A model generated the notes under the pieces. The model made no database searches, was not told the DNA's origin, and saw only the letters and a program-made list of their open reading frames with translations. The position numbers and the translations under genes are program-made. Positions 13,394 through 26,782 of a DNA stretch of 64,000 bases are shown here, piece after piece (position 1 is the stretch's first letter; each line of letters opens with the position of its first letter). Source of the DNA: Patagioenas fasciata (lineage: Eukaryota; Chordata; Aves; Columbiformes; Columbidae); NCBI RefSeq assembly GCF_037038585.1, contig NC_092560.1:83862049-83926048 (forward strand), read 5' to 3'.

Positions 13394-14514
13394 CTCCCCA
13401 CCGGACCTGTTCTCCAAAGCCCCGCGTTCAGCGCAGGGTGTTGAGGAATGACGTTATACAGCTGTGTGGGAGCTGCCAGGACCCCATTTGCTCCTTTAAG
13501 CCTCATCAAAATCAAATTTGGCTTTAGGATCTGGGAAACGCTGTCTTTAAACTTCGAAAGCCAGGCTCAAACAAAAGGTTGCATGGTTAAACTGAAGCCA
13601 CACCGGGAATGCGATGATTCAGGTGCCCTTCAACCCAACCGGAATGTCCACCACTATTGGAGGGTTTGTTGGGATTTGTAGTTCCTGAACCACCCGAACA
13701 AAGACCAGGATCTGCCCTGAGGGCTGTAGCGTCCATAATCTGGGCCACGTTTGTGTCTTGGAGCTGGGCTTTGCCTACCCTGCTCTCTACACATTGCTCA
13801 AAGGCAGGGAGAAGATGCTCAGGTGAGCTTGTCCTAACTTAACCAGATTAAGTATGACCTTTGGTTTATAACATCAGCCTCTTGATCAAGAACTGTCAAT
13901 TTGCCACCTCTTAATTTTACCATAGTTCCCTCATCCACTCTATACAAGCCAAGAAAAGCAAGCAGAACATCAGCAAAATCTCTTCTTAGAACAAGGAATC
14001 AAATCATTTCTGTATCCTTCCCTTTGCACAGAGTTCTGGTTCATCCCATCCACTGTGATCTTGTCTTCTCACCATTTTCAAAAAGCAACTGCATAAAAGC
14101 TTAAAACAAAAAGAGATTTCTCTTTTTCCACCGTATAGGTTGTTTTATTGATAATTATAGGTGAATTTATTTAACCTGTTGGCACCCATTTACAAAATAC
14201 TTCTGAGAAATGGTCCAGACCCTTTCCAGTGGTGTAATTTGGATCCCCAATGAGACAGACAAAACCAAAAGTGAAGGGGAAAACATAAGCATTGCAGAAC
14301 ACTATTCTATATCCACTCCGTATTTTTGCTGCACACGTCATATTGCAAATGCTTTTTAAATTGCTTTGCACAAAACGAAGTGAAATTCAGGCTGTATGTT
14401 TTAAGTAGTCACGCTCCCTGCAATGGTTTCACTGCGGGTGTATGTTAAATGTAAATCAAATATATAGGAATAGACCCAGGGCAGAACCTCAGATCTACCC
14501 GCCCTTGAACTTCC
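13394..14514. other. Unique intergenic sequence
   Basis: 1.1 kb with no feature recognised. Confidence 0.5.
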
Positions 14515-15468
14515 CAGTGCCTCAGGGGGCAGTGCTGGGGCCGCTATTATTCAATATATTCATCAATTATTTGGCCGAGGGAACAGAGTGACTGTCAGCA
14601 AGTTTGCTGGGGACACCAAGCTGGGAGGAGTGGTGACACTGGAAGCTGTGCTGCCATCAGAGACCTGGACAGGCTGGAGAGTTGGGCGGGGAAATGGAAT
14701 GAAATAGAACAAGGGCAAGTGTAGAGTCTTGAATCTGGGCAGGAACAACCCCAGGTTCCAGTGTAAGTTGGGGAATGAGCTGTTGGAGAGCAGTGAAAAG
14801 GGAGCTGGGGGTCCTGGGGCCAGCAGGGTGAGCATGAGCCAGCACTGGGCCCTTGTGGCCAGGAAGGCCAATGGTACCTGGGGTGGGTTAGAAGGGGGTG
14901 GTCAGTAGGTCAGAGAGGTTCTCCTGCCCCTCTGCTCTGCCCTGGGGAGACCACACCTGGAATCTTGTGTCCAGTTGTGGCCCCTCAGCTCCAGAAGGAC
15001 AGGGAACTGCTGGAGAGAGTCCAGCGCAGCCACCAAGATGCTGAAGGGAGTGGAGCATCTCCCGGGTGAGGAAAGGCTGAGGGAGCTGGGGCTCTGGAGC
15101 TGGAGAAGAGGACACTGAGGGGGGACTATTAATGGTGATCAATATGGAAAGGGAGAGCGTCAGGAGGATGGAGCCAGGCTCTTCTGGGTGACAACCAATG
15201 ACAGGACAAGGGGTAATGGGTACAAACTGGAACACAGGAGGTTCCACTTAAATTTGAGAAGAAACTTGTTCCTGGTGAGGGTGTCAGAGCCTGGCCCAGG
15301 CTGCCCAGGGAGGTTGTGGAGTCTCCTTCTCTGCAGACATTCAAACCCGCCTGGACACCTTCCTGTGGAACCTCAGCTGGGTGTTCCTGCTCCATGGGGG
15401 GATTGCACTGGATGAGCTTTCCAGGTCCCTTCCAACCCCCGACATTCTGGGATTCTGAGATTCTGTGA
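14515..15468 (+). mobile_element. CR1 group B copy, about 0.95 kb
   Basis: Starts in the RT motif region (GTGCCTCAGGGGGCAGTGCT) and runs to the full tail. Disabled by the shared TGA (GAGTGACTGTCAGC at about 14586) and TAG (GGTCAGTAGGTCAG at about 14900), plus shared small deletions further on. Confidence 0.94.
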
Positions 15469-16811
15469 AATGATAAAAATTTCGAACTCAAGAGGCAACT
15501 TCCTTCATGCAGCATCTTCACTCCTTTTAAAGAAACATCCTCAGGGCTTTGGAATCTCAAGAATTTGGAATCAACTCTGATTTTATTCTCTCTCTTTAGG
15601 TGGGAAATATTGCAAAGTTAATCGACCTTTTTAATCAAAGATCCTGAAATACGCCCACACGACACTGCTGATAAAATCTGTGGGTGATATTAGCGTTGGC
15701 AGGATGGGAGTTATCATTGAGGGCAGGGCAGGTGGGCACGGGATGATGGAAATCTCTCAACCGGCCAAACATATTCAGACGAATCCTCTTTTCCCTGAGC
15801 TGTACGGAAAGTTGCGGTTGGAGTTGTTACCTACGCAGTGGGAAAATGCGTCCTGGAAGGTTTCAGATGGAAAAGATGAGGATGCAACGGTATCATGGTG
15901 ATGATGCAGGTGCAATGATGCTGAAAAAGCTGGTAGCGATGCAAAAAATATATAGGTAAAGGTTAGAGGAATATTTTCAGGTCTCTGCACCAAAAGGAAG
16001 GACAAAACGTAATGTAACTGCGTATCTCTGGATTAGGAAAACAAAATAAGTAAATAGGTACTAATGGACCTCCAAAAGCTGAAGCCAGACAACTGTAAAT
16101 TAAGAACAAAGTGCCTTTTTGCAGAGTGTTTGATTAACCACATGGAACACCCGTCACAGGAGACGATAAATCTGCATTTCTTGATCTCTCCAGCTCCAGA
16201 CAGCACTTTTCTCAAGAGCGTGCTTTAGCCAAATAGAAGTTATTGTGAATAATAGGGGGAAACAAGGAGGAGCTTTGTCTTCCTCCAGTTGTGTCGGGAT
16301 ATTTGTTTATTGTAATCACCTGATGTTTTAAGATGTTTTAATCCTTCCCTTGCACAAGTCAGTGTCCTTCCAAGTTGCTTTTTCCTCTTCTTGCTGAGCA
16401 AGGATGAGAACAGCCCTTGACTGGGACACGCTAACGAAGACCAAGAGAGAGGCGAAAAGCCACCACGCAACACATTTAACCCTTAATACCAGGAAAAATG
16501 CAGTTAACTGGAATAATCTGATCGGGTTGCTCAGCAGCGTTCAGGTTGATCAGCCTCTCTGTGCCAAGGACAACCCGTGGTGGCCTCCTCCTCAAAACAA
16601 GGGGTGCAGCCCTCGGAGATGGGGGTTCCCACCCCAACCCTCGCTCTGCAAAGATTCCAAACGCTGCCAAGAAAAGAACAGAAGGAGGCATTTAAGACAT
16701 TAAATCCATTTGGGCAAGGGGCCCGAATTCGAGTCATATGTCTCAGGGTTTAGGAAAATGTGTCCGTGTCCTCACGACGTCACCGCTGTCGCCAGTTGCT
16801 ATGGGCCCCCA
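15469..16811. other. Unique intergenic sequence
   Basis: 1.3 kb; no recognised gene or repeat. Confidence 0.5.
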
Positions 16812-16879
16812 CGCTGGGGGTTGGACTAAATGAGCTTTGAAGGTCCCTTCCAAGTCAAACTATTCCATGATTCTATGAT
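16812..16879 (+). mobile_element. CR1 3' terminal scrap
   Basis: The sequence GCTGGGGGTTGGACTAAATGAG to TTCCATGATTCTATGATGG is the terminal 70 bp of a CR1. A duplication of TTCTATGATGGTCTRTGCTG follows with a period of about 28 bp (16871-16918). Confidence 0.8.
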
Positions 16880-17957
16880 GGTCTATGCTGGAAGACCATT
16901 CTATGATGGTCTGTGCTGTTTGCTCGTTAGTAAATCCTCGAAAAAATGCAGGACAATCTATTTTCTCAATGTACAACGTGATGTTTTCTGTCCGACTGCC
17001 GGTAACGATCGACTGAGCAAAGTGAAGCACCAACTTTATTTTTTAATTAAAATTATTGTTTCCATTCTTCGAGTTGTCCAATGTAAAGCTCATTTGCTTA
17101 AGATCCTGCGCCAAAGGGTTCTCCTTCCACCCAAAGGCTTCTCATAGACACCTAGGAAGTATTTTCTTGCAAGCATAAATGATTTGATGCTTATGAAATT
17201 GTCCCAACCTCTGAAGCTCGGCTCTCCTTCCAACAATGTGTTCTCTGTGAGCCCCTGAATAGAAAACATCAGCCCATAGTGATAGAGCTCCAGCCTTAAA
17301 CATGGGATAAAAGTGCTTTTCAATGTGTACTTGGGAGGAAAAAATGTCTTTTAATGCTCACACAGTACTCCTTTTAAAATGCTAACGCCACTTAGAGCTA
17401 TTGATAGGAAGAAGTCGGACTAATCTTAGCAAGACGTTCCCATGACCTTTCAGTATCTGCAATGCTGCAACTTTGCTTCAAATTATCTTTGCAGGGGAAA
17501 ACAATGTAAAATCTACCGAAGGATTTATAGCAGACAAACGACTACTTGTTAAGAAGCCAAAATATTATAAGAAGAGATTTTGGGTGGCTTTAGGAAGCTG
17601 GTACTGAAGCGAGAGCAATTCCCAGTGGGAATATTGAAGAGCAAAATAAAAGAGAGTGAAAGGGCTCAGCGGTGATTTCATACAACACAGAGTGTACCTG
17701 GGGAACTCCCTGCCCTGTGATATCAGCTCAAATTAGCCCTTTAAAACAAAGCAACAGGGATGAAACACTGTGACCCCCATTAACTTTCTCAGCAACAATT
17801 AAAAATACTCTGAAAACATAAAGTTTCAAACCCCTTTTTGTTAGGAAGCAAGGCCGTGAAAGTTGGAAAGAATCAGCAGATTAGAGATGGTAAAATGAAG
17901 CTTTAAGCAAATTCGCATCAAGCAGCAGTGCTGGGATACAAGATGGAATGGGTTGGA
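16880..17957. other. Unique intergenic sequence
   Basis: 1.1 kb of AT-rich sequence without recognised features. Confidence 0.5.
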
Positions 17958-18064
17958 CATGGCGCTTAGTGCCATGATCTGGTCAATGGACTGGAGTTGG
18001 CCCAAGGGTTGGACTGGATGATCTCTGAGGTCTTTTCCAATCCAGTCCATTCTGTGATTCTGTG
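17958..18064 (+). mobile_element. CR1 group A 3' tail
   Basis: The sequence CATGGCGCTTAGTGCCATGA to CCATTCTGTGATTCTGTGA is nearly identical to the end of the copy at 22540-23470. Confidence 0.92.
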
Positions 18065-18626
18065 AAGAGGTTGAATTAGGAAAGATAGAAGGAAATGTCT
18101 CCTCCCCAATGTCTTTGTGTACAGTAAACTGTGCTCGCCAAGTTATTCAACACCTCTGCCAAACAAAGCTCTACATGTTGTAGCCGGTCAGGCTGACCTA
18201 AATCCCAAAGAAATACAACAGCTGGGATAAAAAAGAAATCCCAGCAGAGAAAATACATCAAAATGCTATAAAATGGTAACAAAACAAACAAACAAAAAAG
18301 CACAAAACCTGATGTTAGCTTTGGCTGTAATTAAGATCTGACGGTTGGACAGAAGCTCGTGCCAGTCTGGCTCTGCTGGGACTCCTGACGACGACTCTGT
18401 CCTGATGTGATCCCTGGGTTTTGCATTTCAAAAGTGAACCTCCAGCACTCACATCGAAACCTAAAAAAGCAGATTAGATCGGTCAGTTCATCACAGGAGT
18501 TTGCCAGGGCGCAGGTAGCGGTTAATCCTGGGGGAACCGTGGTGATGCCCTTTGGAAAACTGGCCAGAAGCCTCATGGTTTTTAAAATGTATTTTAATAT
18601 TTTTAAACAGAAGTGAGCTGCTGACT
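18065..18626. other. Unique intergenic sequence
   Basis: About 0.56 kb, AT-rich, with a small CAAA-rich run at 18281-18299. Nothing else recognised. Confidence 0.5.
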
Positions 18627-19588
18627 AAGGCATTTGGCACAGTGTCCCACAGCATCCTCACAGCTGAACTGAGGGAGTGCGGTCTGGATGAGCGGGGAGT
18701 GAGGCGGAGTGTGAACTGGCTGAAGGGAAGAAGCCAGAGAGTCGTGGGCAATGGGGCAGAGTCCAGTCGAGGCCTGGATCCAGTGCAGTGCCTCAGGGGG
18801 CAGTGCTGGGGCCGCTGTTATTCAATATATTCATCAATGATCTGGACATTAAGTGTAGAGTCTTGAATGTGGGCAGGAACAACCCCAGGTTCCAGTGTAA
18901 GTTGGGGAATGAGCTGTTGGAGAGCAGTGAAAAGGGAGCTGGGGGTCCTGGGGCCAGCAGGGTGAGCATGAGCCAGCACTGGGCCCTTGTGGCCAGGAAG
19001 GCCAATGGTACCTGGGGTGGGTTAGAAGGGGGTGGTCAGTAGGTCAGAGAGGTTCTCCTGCCCCTCTGCTCTGCCCTGGGGAGACCACACCTGGAATATT
19101 GTGTCCAGTTGTGGCCCCTCAGCTCCAGAAGGACAGGGAACTGCTGGAGAGAGTCCAGCGCAGCCACCAAGATGCTGAAGGGAGTGGAGCATCTCCCGGG
19201 TGAGGAAAGGCTGAGGGAGCTGGGGCTCTGGAGCTGGAGAAGAGGACACTGAGGGGGGACTCATTCATGGGGATCAATATGGAAAGGGGGAGTGTCAGGA
19301 GGATGGAGCCAGGCTCTTCTGGGTGACAACCAGTGACAGGACAAGGGGCAATGGGTGCAAACTGGAACACAGGAGGTTCCACTTAGATATGAGAGGAAAC
19401 TTGTTCCTGGTGAGGGTGGCAGAGCCTGGCCCAGGCTGCCCAGGGAGGTTGTGGAGTCTCCTTCTCTGCAGACATTCAAACCCGCCTGGACACCTTCCTG
19501 TGGAACCTCAGCTGGGTGTTCCTGCTCCATGGGGGGATTGCACTGGATGAGCTTTCCAGGGCCCTTCAACCCCTGACATTGAGATTCC
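18627..19588 (+). mobile_element. CR1 group B copy with internal deletion
   Basis: It begins in RT (TTTGGCACAGTGTCCCACAG) as at 52819 and reaches ATTCATCAATGATCTGGACA. It then jumps directly to AAGTGTAGAGTCTTGAATG, skipping about 125 bp present in the copies at 14515 and 24616. The 3' end is complete except for a shortened tail. Confidence 0.93.
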
Positions 19589-21696
19589 TTTTCTGCTGTC
19601 AGTGAGCAGTTTTTTCCCTAGTAAGAACAATCATTACTTTTACTAGCGACAGCTGTTATCCTGGCCTCGGCTCAGCAACACTCGTTCTCCTGGTTCCATG
19701 TGGCTGGTAAGACCTCCCATCTGCAAAATATCAACTCAAACTCTGATATTTTGGGTTTTTTCTTTTAAATCAGGTGCAGCTTTGCTTGCTCAGCCCTTGA
19801 CCGGGGATAAACGGAACCTGAGACCGGCGACGTTCAGCGTCCCTGGTTGGGTGCTTACGGCCGAGCAATGGATTTGAGGCCTACAAAGCCCAGCCAGACC
19901 GAAGGCCACGAATTGGGCACCTTCAACATTTTCACCCATGTCCTCATCAGCCTCTTGCTGAGGATTTGGGTTCCTAAACCCCTTGGCATTGCTGGGAAAC
20001 TCCAAAAGAGGGGAAAAAAGATCCTTTCCCTGCCGTTCGGTGCATTGAAAGTCGGCAATGCCAGACATCTTGGCTTGCTGCATTCAGCCTGAAGGCCTCT
20101 TTGTCTAACGTGACTTATTCATAATTACTCAAGCTGCTAATTTTACTCTTATGTAAATGACGTTGGGAGGCAAAGCACGAAGGCAGCAAGGCACGTATGG
20201 GATAATGGATGGGAGGAGGAAAGAAACGAAGCCAGCACGACATGAGAACGGTGCCGAGCCGATTCCAGCAAACAGAAACGCTTTTGGGAATTCCCTAGAA
20301 ATCCGGGTGGTAAAACGCAGCTCCTCCGATTAACAACTGAAAAGCTGGAAGGGTGAAAAGACTCAGTCTCAATTTGGAAAGAATCAGTTCTAGGGCCATG
20401 TTCATCCCTAAATCAGCCCCAGCGCTGCCTCTTTTAGCCCCGGGGTCCTCAGCTCTGCCATCCCAAAGGCACAGCCCTCGGAGGATGTCTGAAGACATCC
20501 TGCCTTCATTTATTGCTGACAAAACTCCAAATGAAGCCTTCTAAACAAGCTTGCTTGCTTTGGGATCCAGAGCAAACACAAGCGGATGCACACAGCAATT
20601 AGCAGGAGGCTGTCCTAAGTACATTTATTTCAGTGCTGGTGTTTACCCGCTTAACCAGCATTTGTTTTCCGTCTTAAACCTCATTAGTCTTTAATAAAAG
20701 GCGTTTACAGTCGCAGCGCATGCCTTGGCTATCTGGCTGGCTGCACCGCGTGTTTTGGAAGCCATGAAGATGTCAGGAGAGGACAGGACCGGATTTCTAC
20801 AGCCATAGACGTGGGCTGAGGTTTGCACGTCGCTGTTAATTCTTAACCTAATGGGTCTGAACCCTATGGTCAATATTTTCAACTCTTATTATTTGCTGGG
20901 CCTCCAACTTCTTTCCACGGAAGGTTTGGCCTCATGTACCTATTGCCAACACAGCTTTTCTCGGCTACCTTGCACAGCCACCCAACGAAGTAGCCATAGA
21001 CTTCATCAAATAGTGCTTCTAGGAAAAAAAGTCATTATAAACTCAGCTAACGAAGTCAAAATATAGATTTACTGATACATCTTTAGACAAGTGAGTAGGG
21101 AGAAAGCAGCCAGAAGCCAAGTGCTCATGAAGATGCAAATGTTCACACAGGCTTCAGGAGGAAAGGGCTTCACCTGTCCCAAGTCCACGTGCTGTCCCAC
21201 CACCCAGTCACAGAGAGCAAGGGAGAACCAAACACAACTTGAGCTTGGGCTCCTTACCTGCAAGGGTCACAGATTTCACTCGGGGCTGTTTCCTCTTCCA
21301 GATGAGAGGAAACAAAGCTGCAAGATGTTAATTACTGGAGAAAAGAGAAGGTGATTCCAACTTCTTTCCAGGAGAAAGAGCATCATGTACCAGCCAAAGT
21401 GCTGAGCCAGCTAAGCACCATCTCTGTAATTAAGCATAACCTTAAGAAGGTATTTTCTTGTTTTCTCTACTTTTACCTCTGTTCATTTACTCCAAATCTA
21501 TGTTTTTAGTGTCAGGAACTCTTTGATCTGTCTGCCTTGTCCAATGGTACAGCTGGGTGAGCGTGAGACGTAACAAGGTTTTCTCCTTCCCTGGGGCTGG
21601 TGACTCTTTAAACGGGGATACAGGGACGCGACTCCCCAGGGCTGCCCCCCAAAGCACCGGTTCGATGGGCACTGAGGTTTGCTTTGGGTCAGATAC
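19589..21696. other. Unique intergenic sequence
   Basis: 2.1 kb with no recognised gene or repeat. CpG is slightly raised at about 19800-20050, but both strands have only short frames. Confidence 0.5.
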
Positions 21697-22000
21697 TAGA
21701 ATCATAGAATCATAGAATCATTTGGCTTGGAAAAGACCTTCAAGATCATCCAGTCCAACCATTAACCCACCCATGTCTCTGAGAACCTCATCTCTGTGTA
21801 TTTCCAACCCCTCCAGGGATGGTGACTCCAGCACTGCCCTGGGCAGCCTGTTCCAATGCCCCACAGCCCTTTGGGGAAGAAATTGTTCCCAAAATCCAAC
21901 CTCAACCTCCCCTGGTGCAACTTGAGGCCATTTCCTCTTGTCCTAGCGCTTGTTCCTTGGGAGCAGAGCCTGACCCCCCTGGCTCCATCCAACCTCCTTT
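21697..22000 (-). mobile_element. CR1 group C copy
   Basis: It starts with the tail ATAGAATCATAGAATCATTT, contains three terminal units, and runs to about CCTGACCCCCCTGGCTCCA. It is the reverse complement of the 4199-4450 type and extends slightly further 5'. Confidence 0.9.
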
Positions 22001-22539
22001 CAGGAGCATCAGCTGATGCTCTTCAGAACTTGTCTCCAGCTTTTAAATACTCTTTTTGTTTTAGCTCCCCCATCACCCTCTGTCTCACCACGAGCCGTCT
22101 ACCACACACAAAGCCTTCCAGCTCCACCACGCCACAATGGGCAACTTCGCGCATAAACCCCTGATGTATCATACGGTAAAACCACCAATCTCATGCTTTG
22201 CATTTTCAAACGCGACTTTGTGAAGCGGCATGGTCTCCGAAGTCACCCGATGGGTCTATTCCTTATTTCGTGCCCAGAGACACCCCTAAATCTTCAATTA
22301 CTACAGCTCAGAGCAGCAACCCACCCCTCATGATGTCTCTTTATCGCTGGACTTAAGAGTAAAAAACGGGGCTGACAATACTGAGATGTCAAAACTCTTA
22401 TTCCAAATTGCTCCATGTTCTGCAGAGCTTCATAAGCAATAAGCCACCTGCTGTCACCTATCGTCATCCCTCGCTATCTCCTTTTTCAACAGTTGGGTTG
22501 AGGCTGCGTGAATCAGCAAGTTGTAAGATAATACATTCT
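22001..22539. other. Unique intergenic sequence
   Basis: 0.54 kb, no feature recognised. The first few bases may still be decayed CR1. Confidence 0.45.
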
Positions 22540-23470
22540 GTTGAACATCTTCATTGATGATTTAGATGAGGGGATTGAGACCATCAGCAGCAAATTTGCT
22601 GACAACACCAAGTTGGGAGGGAGTGTGGAGCTGCTGGAAGGCAGGAGGGCTCTGCAGAGGGATCTGGATTCCAATGGGCTGAAGTTCACCAAGGCCAAGT
22701 GGTGGGTCCTGCACTTTGGCCACAAGAACCCCCTGCAGCGCTCCAGGCTGCACAGAGTGGCTGGAGAGCAGCCAGGCAGAAAGGGACCTGGGGGGACTCA
22801 TGGACAGGAAGCTCAACAGGAGCCACCAGTGTGCCCAGGTGGCCAAGAAGGCCAATGGTGTCCTGTCCTGTATCCAAAGCAGCGTGGTCAGCAGGACAAG
22901 GGCAGTGATCCTTCCCCTGTGCTCTGCATTGGGGAGGCCACACCTGGAGTGTTGTGTTCAGTTCTGGGCCCCTCAGCTCAGGAAAGAGATTGAAGTGCTG
23001 GAGCGGGTCCAGAGAAGAGCAACAAGACTGGGGAAGGGACTTGAGCACAAGCCCTATGGGGATAGGCTGAGGGAGCTGGGCTTGTTCAGTCTGGAGAAGA
23101 GGAGGCTTAGAGGTGAGCTCAGCACTCTCTAGAACCACCTGAAGGGCAGTTCTAGCCAGGGGGGGATTGGGCTCTTCTCCCAGGCACTCAGCAACAGGAC
23201 AAGGTGGCAGGGGCTTAAGCTCTGCCAGGGAAAATTTAGGCTGGAGATTAGAAAATTAGCCTGGAAATTCTTCACAGAGAGAGTGGTCAGCATTGGAATG
23301 GCTGCCCAGGGAGGTGCTGGATTCATCGGCCCTGGAGGTCTTTAACCTGAGATTGGCCATGGCGCTTAGTGCCATGATCTGGTCAATGGACTGGAGTTGG
23401 CCCAAGGGTTGGACTGGATGATCTCTGAGCTCTTTTCCAACCCGGTCCATTCTGTGATTCTTTGTGATTC
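22540..23470 (+). mobile_element. CR1 group A copy, about 0.93 kb
   Basis: ORF2 C-terminal remnants read in two overlapping frames (22541-22993 and 22716-23132): [16 protein letters not shown], then [20 protein letters not shown] and [16 protein letters not shown]. One frame switch near 22750 and an in-frame stop break the ORF. The 3' end has the full ATTCTGTGATTCTTTGTGATT tail. Confidence 0.94.
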
Positions 23471-24615
23471 AACCTTTCCAATATTCTCTGGATGTCCAGT
23501 TCTAGCTAAATAATAGGCTGGAGCACTTTAGAAATGAATAAAATGTATTGCAAGCAGAAACATTTCCATCTTCTTTTGATAAAGGCTGCTGAAAAGCTGC
23601 TCTGCATGGGGCCGAAGTTGTTAAGCACAAATTCTCAGTTCCACACGTTATCGCTTCATGTCCTAAAAAATTGACCATCAGCACCATCGTATCCATTTGC
23701 AGAGGTGGAAATACGCTCGAAGAACCTTGACAATCCCTTAGGAAGCATCAAACGGCAGAAAGGACAATTCTGTTTCCATTTTACATCATCTTTGTCAATC
23801 AAAATCACAGCCAAGTGGTGGGATTACACACAAGCTGAGCTTTACGTGTCCTAAGCAGACCGGTACATGATGGGACAGTGAATTAAATCAGAGCTGAATC
23901 ACCGTTCTCCACTCCTACCACCCACTGAGGTTCATGGTGTTTAGTGGTTTCTTTAAAATCTTCGCTCCCGGGGAAAATGCAGCTGTCGCCAACATAAAAC
24001 CAAAACCTCCTTCTTGCGGATGCTGGAAAAACAACGATCAAAAAGCTCAAAAATTAAAAGGTAAACGAGCCTCACTGAGTGTGTTATTTCAAATAAGCCA
24101 CTGTGATTTCAAGCAATTTTCTGTGTTGGGAAGAAGAGATTGGGAAGTGATTAACTTTTAACTAATTAAAGCGAGAGAGCCGGGGCTAAAGCTCATAATG
24201 AATTCAAACGCTCCTGTAAGACAGATGTGACTGTTCCAGGAGACACCTTCACATCTGGAAACCGGCTCCTGGTCAAGTTCAAGGGTCAAGTTCAAGATCT
24301 CAGCCTCTATAAAGTGTTAAAATAAATCCATTTGCCAAATTTTGGGGGAAAAAAACAGTTGCAAAGCATCTGTTTCAGCAAAAAATCTTAGCTCCCAATG
24401 CTGTGTTATTTGAAGATTAGGCTACAGAGATGCTAATCAATGGGATAATTTCAAGGGAGATCGTTAGAAGGGACAATTTTATTATTGTCAGTATTTACCT
24501 CATAACATCAACTAGAGGTGAAAAGCAGAACACGTCTAAGGAGATACAGAGATTGGGTTGAGGGAAAAGAAAAAAGGGAAAAAATCACGACTGAGGATGT
24601 GGATTTCTTCAGATG
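23471..24615. other. Unique intergenic sequence
   Basis: 1.1 kb with nothing recognised. Confidence 0.5.
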
Positions 24616-25620
24616 TCGTGGTCAATGCGGCAGAGTCCAGTTGAGGCCTGGATCCAGTGCAGTGCCTCAGGGGGCAGTGCTGGGGCCGCTATTATTCAAT
24701 ATATTCATCAGTGATTTGGCTGAGGGAATAGAGTGACTGTCAGCAAGTTTGCTGGTGACACCAAGCTGGGAGGAGTGGTGACACTGGAAGCTGTGCTGCC
24801 ATCAGAGACCTGGACAGGCTGGAGAGTTGGGTGGGGAAAATGGAATGAAATAGAACAAGGGCAAGTGTAGAGTCTTGAATGTGGGCAGGAACAACCCCAG
24901 GTTCCAGTGTAAGTTGGGGAATGAGCTGTTGGAGAGCAGTGAAAAGGGAGCTGGGGGTCCTGGGGCCAGCAGGGTGAGCATGAGCCAGCACTGGGCCCTT
25001 GTGGCCAGGAAGGCCAATGGTACCTGGGGTGGGTTAGAAGGGGGTGGTCAGTAGGCCAGAGAGGTTCTCCTGCCCCTCTGCTCTGCCCTGGGGAGACCAC
25101 ACCTGGAATCTTGTGTCCAGTTGTGGGCCCTCAGCTCCAGAAGGACAGGGAACTGCTGGAGAGAGTCCAGCGCAGCCACCGAGATGCTGAAGGGAGTGGA
25201 GCATCTCCCGTGTGAGGAAAGGCTGAGGGAGCTGGGGCTCTGGAGCTGGACAAGAGGACACTGAGGGGTGACTCATTCATGGGGATCAATATGGAAAGAG
25301 GGAGTGTCAGGAGGATGGAGCCAGGCTCTTCTGGGTGACAACCAGTGATAGGACAAAGGGCAATGGGTTCAAACTGGAACACAGGAGGTTCCAGTTAATT
25401 TGAGAAGAAACGTGTTCCTGGTGAGGGTGTCAGAGCCTGGCCCAGGCTGCCCAGGGAGGCTGTGGAGTCTCCTTCTCTGCAGCCATTCAAACCCGCCTGG
25501 ACCCCTTCCTGTGGAACCTCAGCTGGGTGTTCCTGCTCCATGGGGGGATTGCACTGGACGAGCTTTCCAGGTCCCTTCCAACCCCTGACATTCTGGGATT
25601 CTGTGATTCTGTGATTCTTT
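24616..25620 (+). mobile_element. CR1 group B copy, about 1.0 kb
   Basis: The copy has the most complete group B tail, with three ATTCTGTG-type units. It carries the RT motif [21 protein letters not shown], then the shared TGA right after GGAATAGAG. The later shared TAG and deletions are present. Confidence 0.95.
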
Positions 25621-26241
25621 GAGAACAGCAAAGTATTAATACGCATCAATCAGCAAAATTGATAGCATTCATTAATAGGTTTAAAAACACCCATTTTATG
25701 AACACTTAAATGCAAGAATGATATATTTGATCTTTTTCAAGTGTTTCATCAATATGAGATTGCACTGGGGGTTTTCTTTGAACAGCAACAGCCGATGGCA
25801 GCAAATTCCCCAGCGAGCGTTTCAAGGAAATGAGAAGCGTCTCGGCCCGTGTCGAAAGCCTCTTCTGTCACTGCGTAGCACGAGAATATCCGCCCAATTA
25901 ATACTGCAAAAATCCCCCTCTCGGCTGCTCTGCTATTTTCTCAGAAGACAAAGCCCCGCAGCTTTCTCTGTAGCGAGAAATTTCTGTGTGTCTGTCAAAA
26001 GTAAGATAGCTTTGCAGGATTAACTTAGAGAAAGCCTCCGTAGTTGGGTTTTCTTTTAAATATTTGTGTGATTATAGGTTTCCCACTCTCCAAAGATCTG
26101 GAGAGGGAGCGGGGATCCATCCCAGTTGGCAGGACGGGATGTTTTAATGGTACCTGATGCTTTTACAGGCTGGTGCGTTCCCTCTACATTCATCTTATGT
26201 CGACGGCATCAGGTAAAACATCGCTCAGAAGCCACCTTGGT
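25621..26241. other. Unique intergenic sequence
   Basis: 0.6 kb without recognised features. Confidence 0.5.
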
Positions 26242-26387
26242 TATAGAATCACAGGATGGTTTGGGTTGGAAGGGACATTTAAAGCCACCCCTGCCATGAG
26301 CAGGGACATCTTCAGCAGCTCAGGTTGCTCAGAGCCCCGTCCAGCCTGGCCTGGGATGTCTCCAGGGGTGGTTCATCCACCACCTCT
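26242..26387 (-). mobile_element. CR1 3' fragment, same family as 11311-11503
   Basis: The sequence TATAGAATCACAGGATGGTT through AGCTCAGGTTGCTCAGAGCC to the CCAGGGGTGGTTCATCCACC region, in minus orientation. Confidence 0.87.
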
Positions 26388-26782
26388 TATTGACTCCCAT
26401 TTCAGTTCTCATGGACCAAAGCTGCACCAGCCTCAGCGATACCTTCAGAGCAGAACACGTTCAGCCCAATTCTTGCTCTTATTATTCATAAACCCTAATT
26501 AGAAAGCACTTTCTCCACCCATGCAGTATGCAGAGGAGTTGGTTGCACCATTGGCTTTGATGTTGAGCTACATCAACCGATTCGGCCCTATCCAAGGAGC
26601 TGTTTGTCCAGGAGAACCCCAACCCAGGGAGGAGATCATGGACCTGTAGGTTACCAGCTCAAAACTCCCCTTGGACATGGGACAAGCAGGATTGCACCGT
26701 TCTTCGGAGCAGAGCCACGAGCAATCATTGCCACCAGCTCTCCCTTCAAGGCAGATTGGAGAAAGTTATTTTCTAGCTCCTT

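Noticed and set aside
22541-23132. Frames resembling reverse-transcriptase-related protein
   Set aside because: They are ORF2 remnants of CR1, not host genes; the same applies to the frames at 32053-32517, 52629-52958 and 55619-56226.
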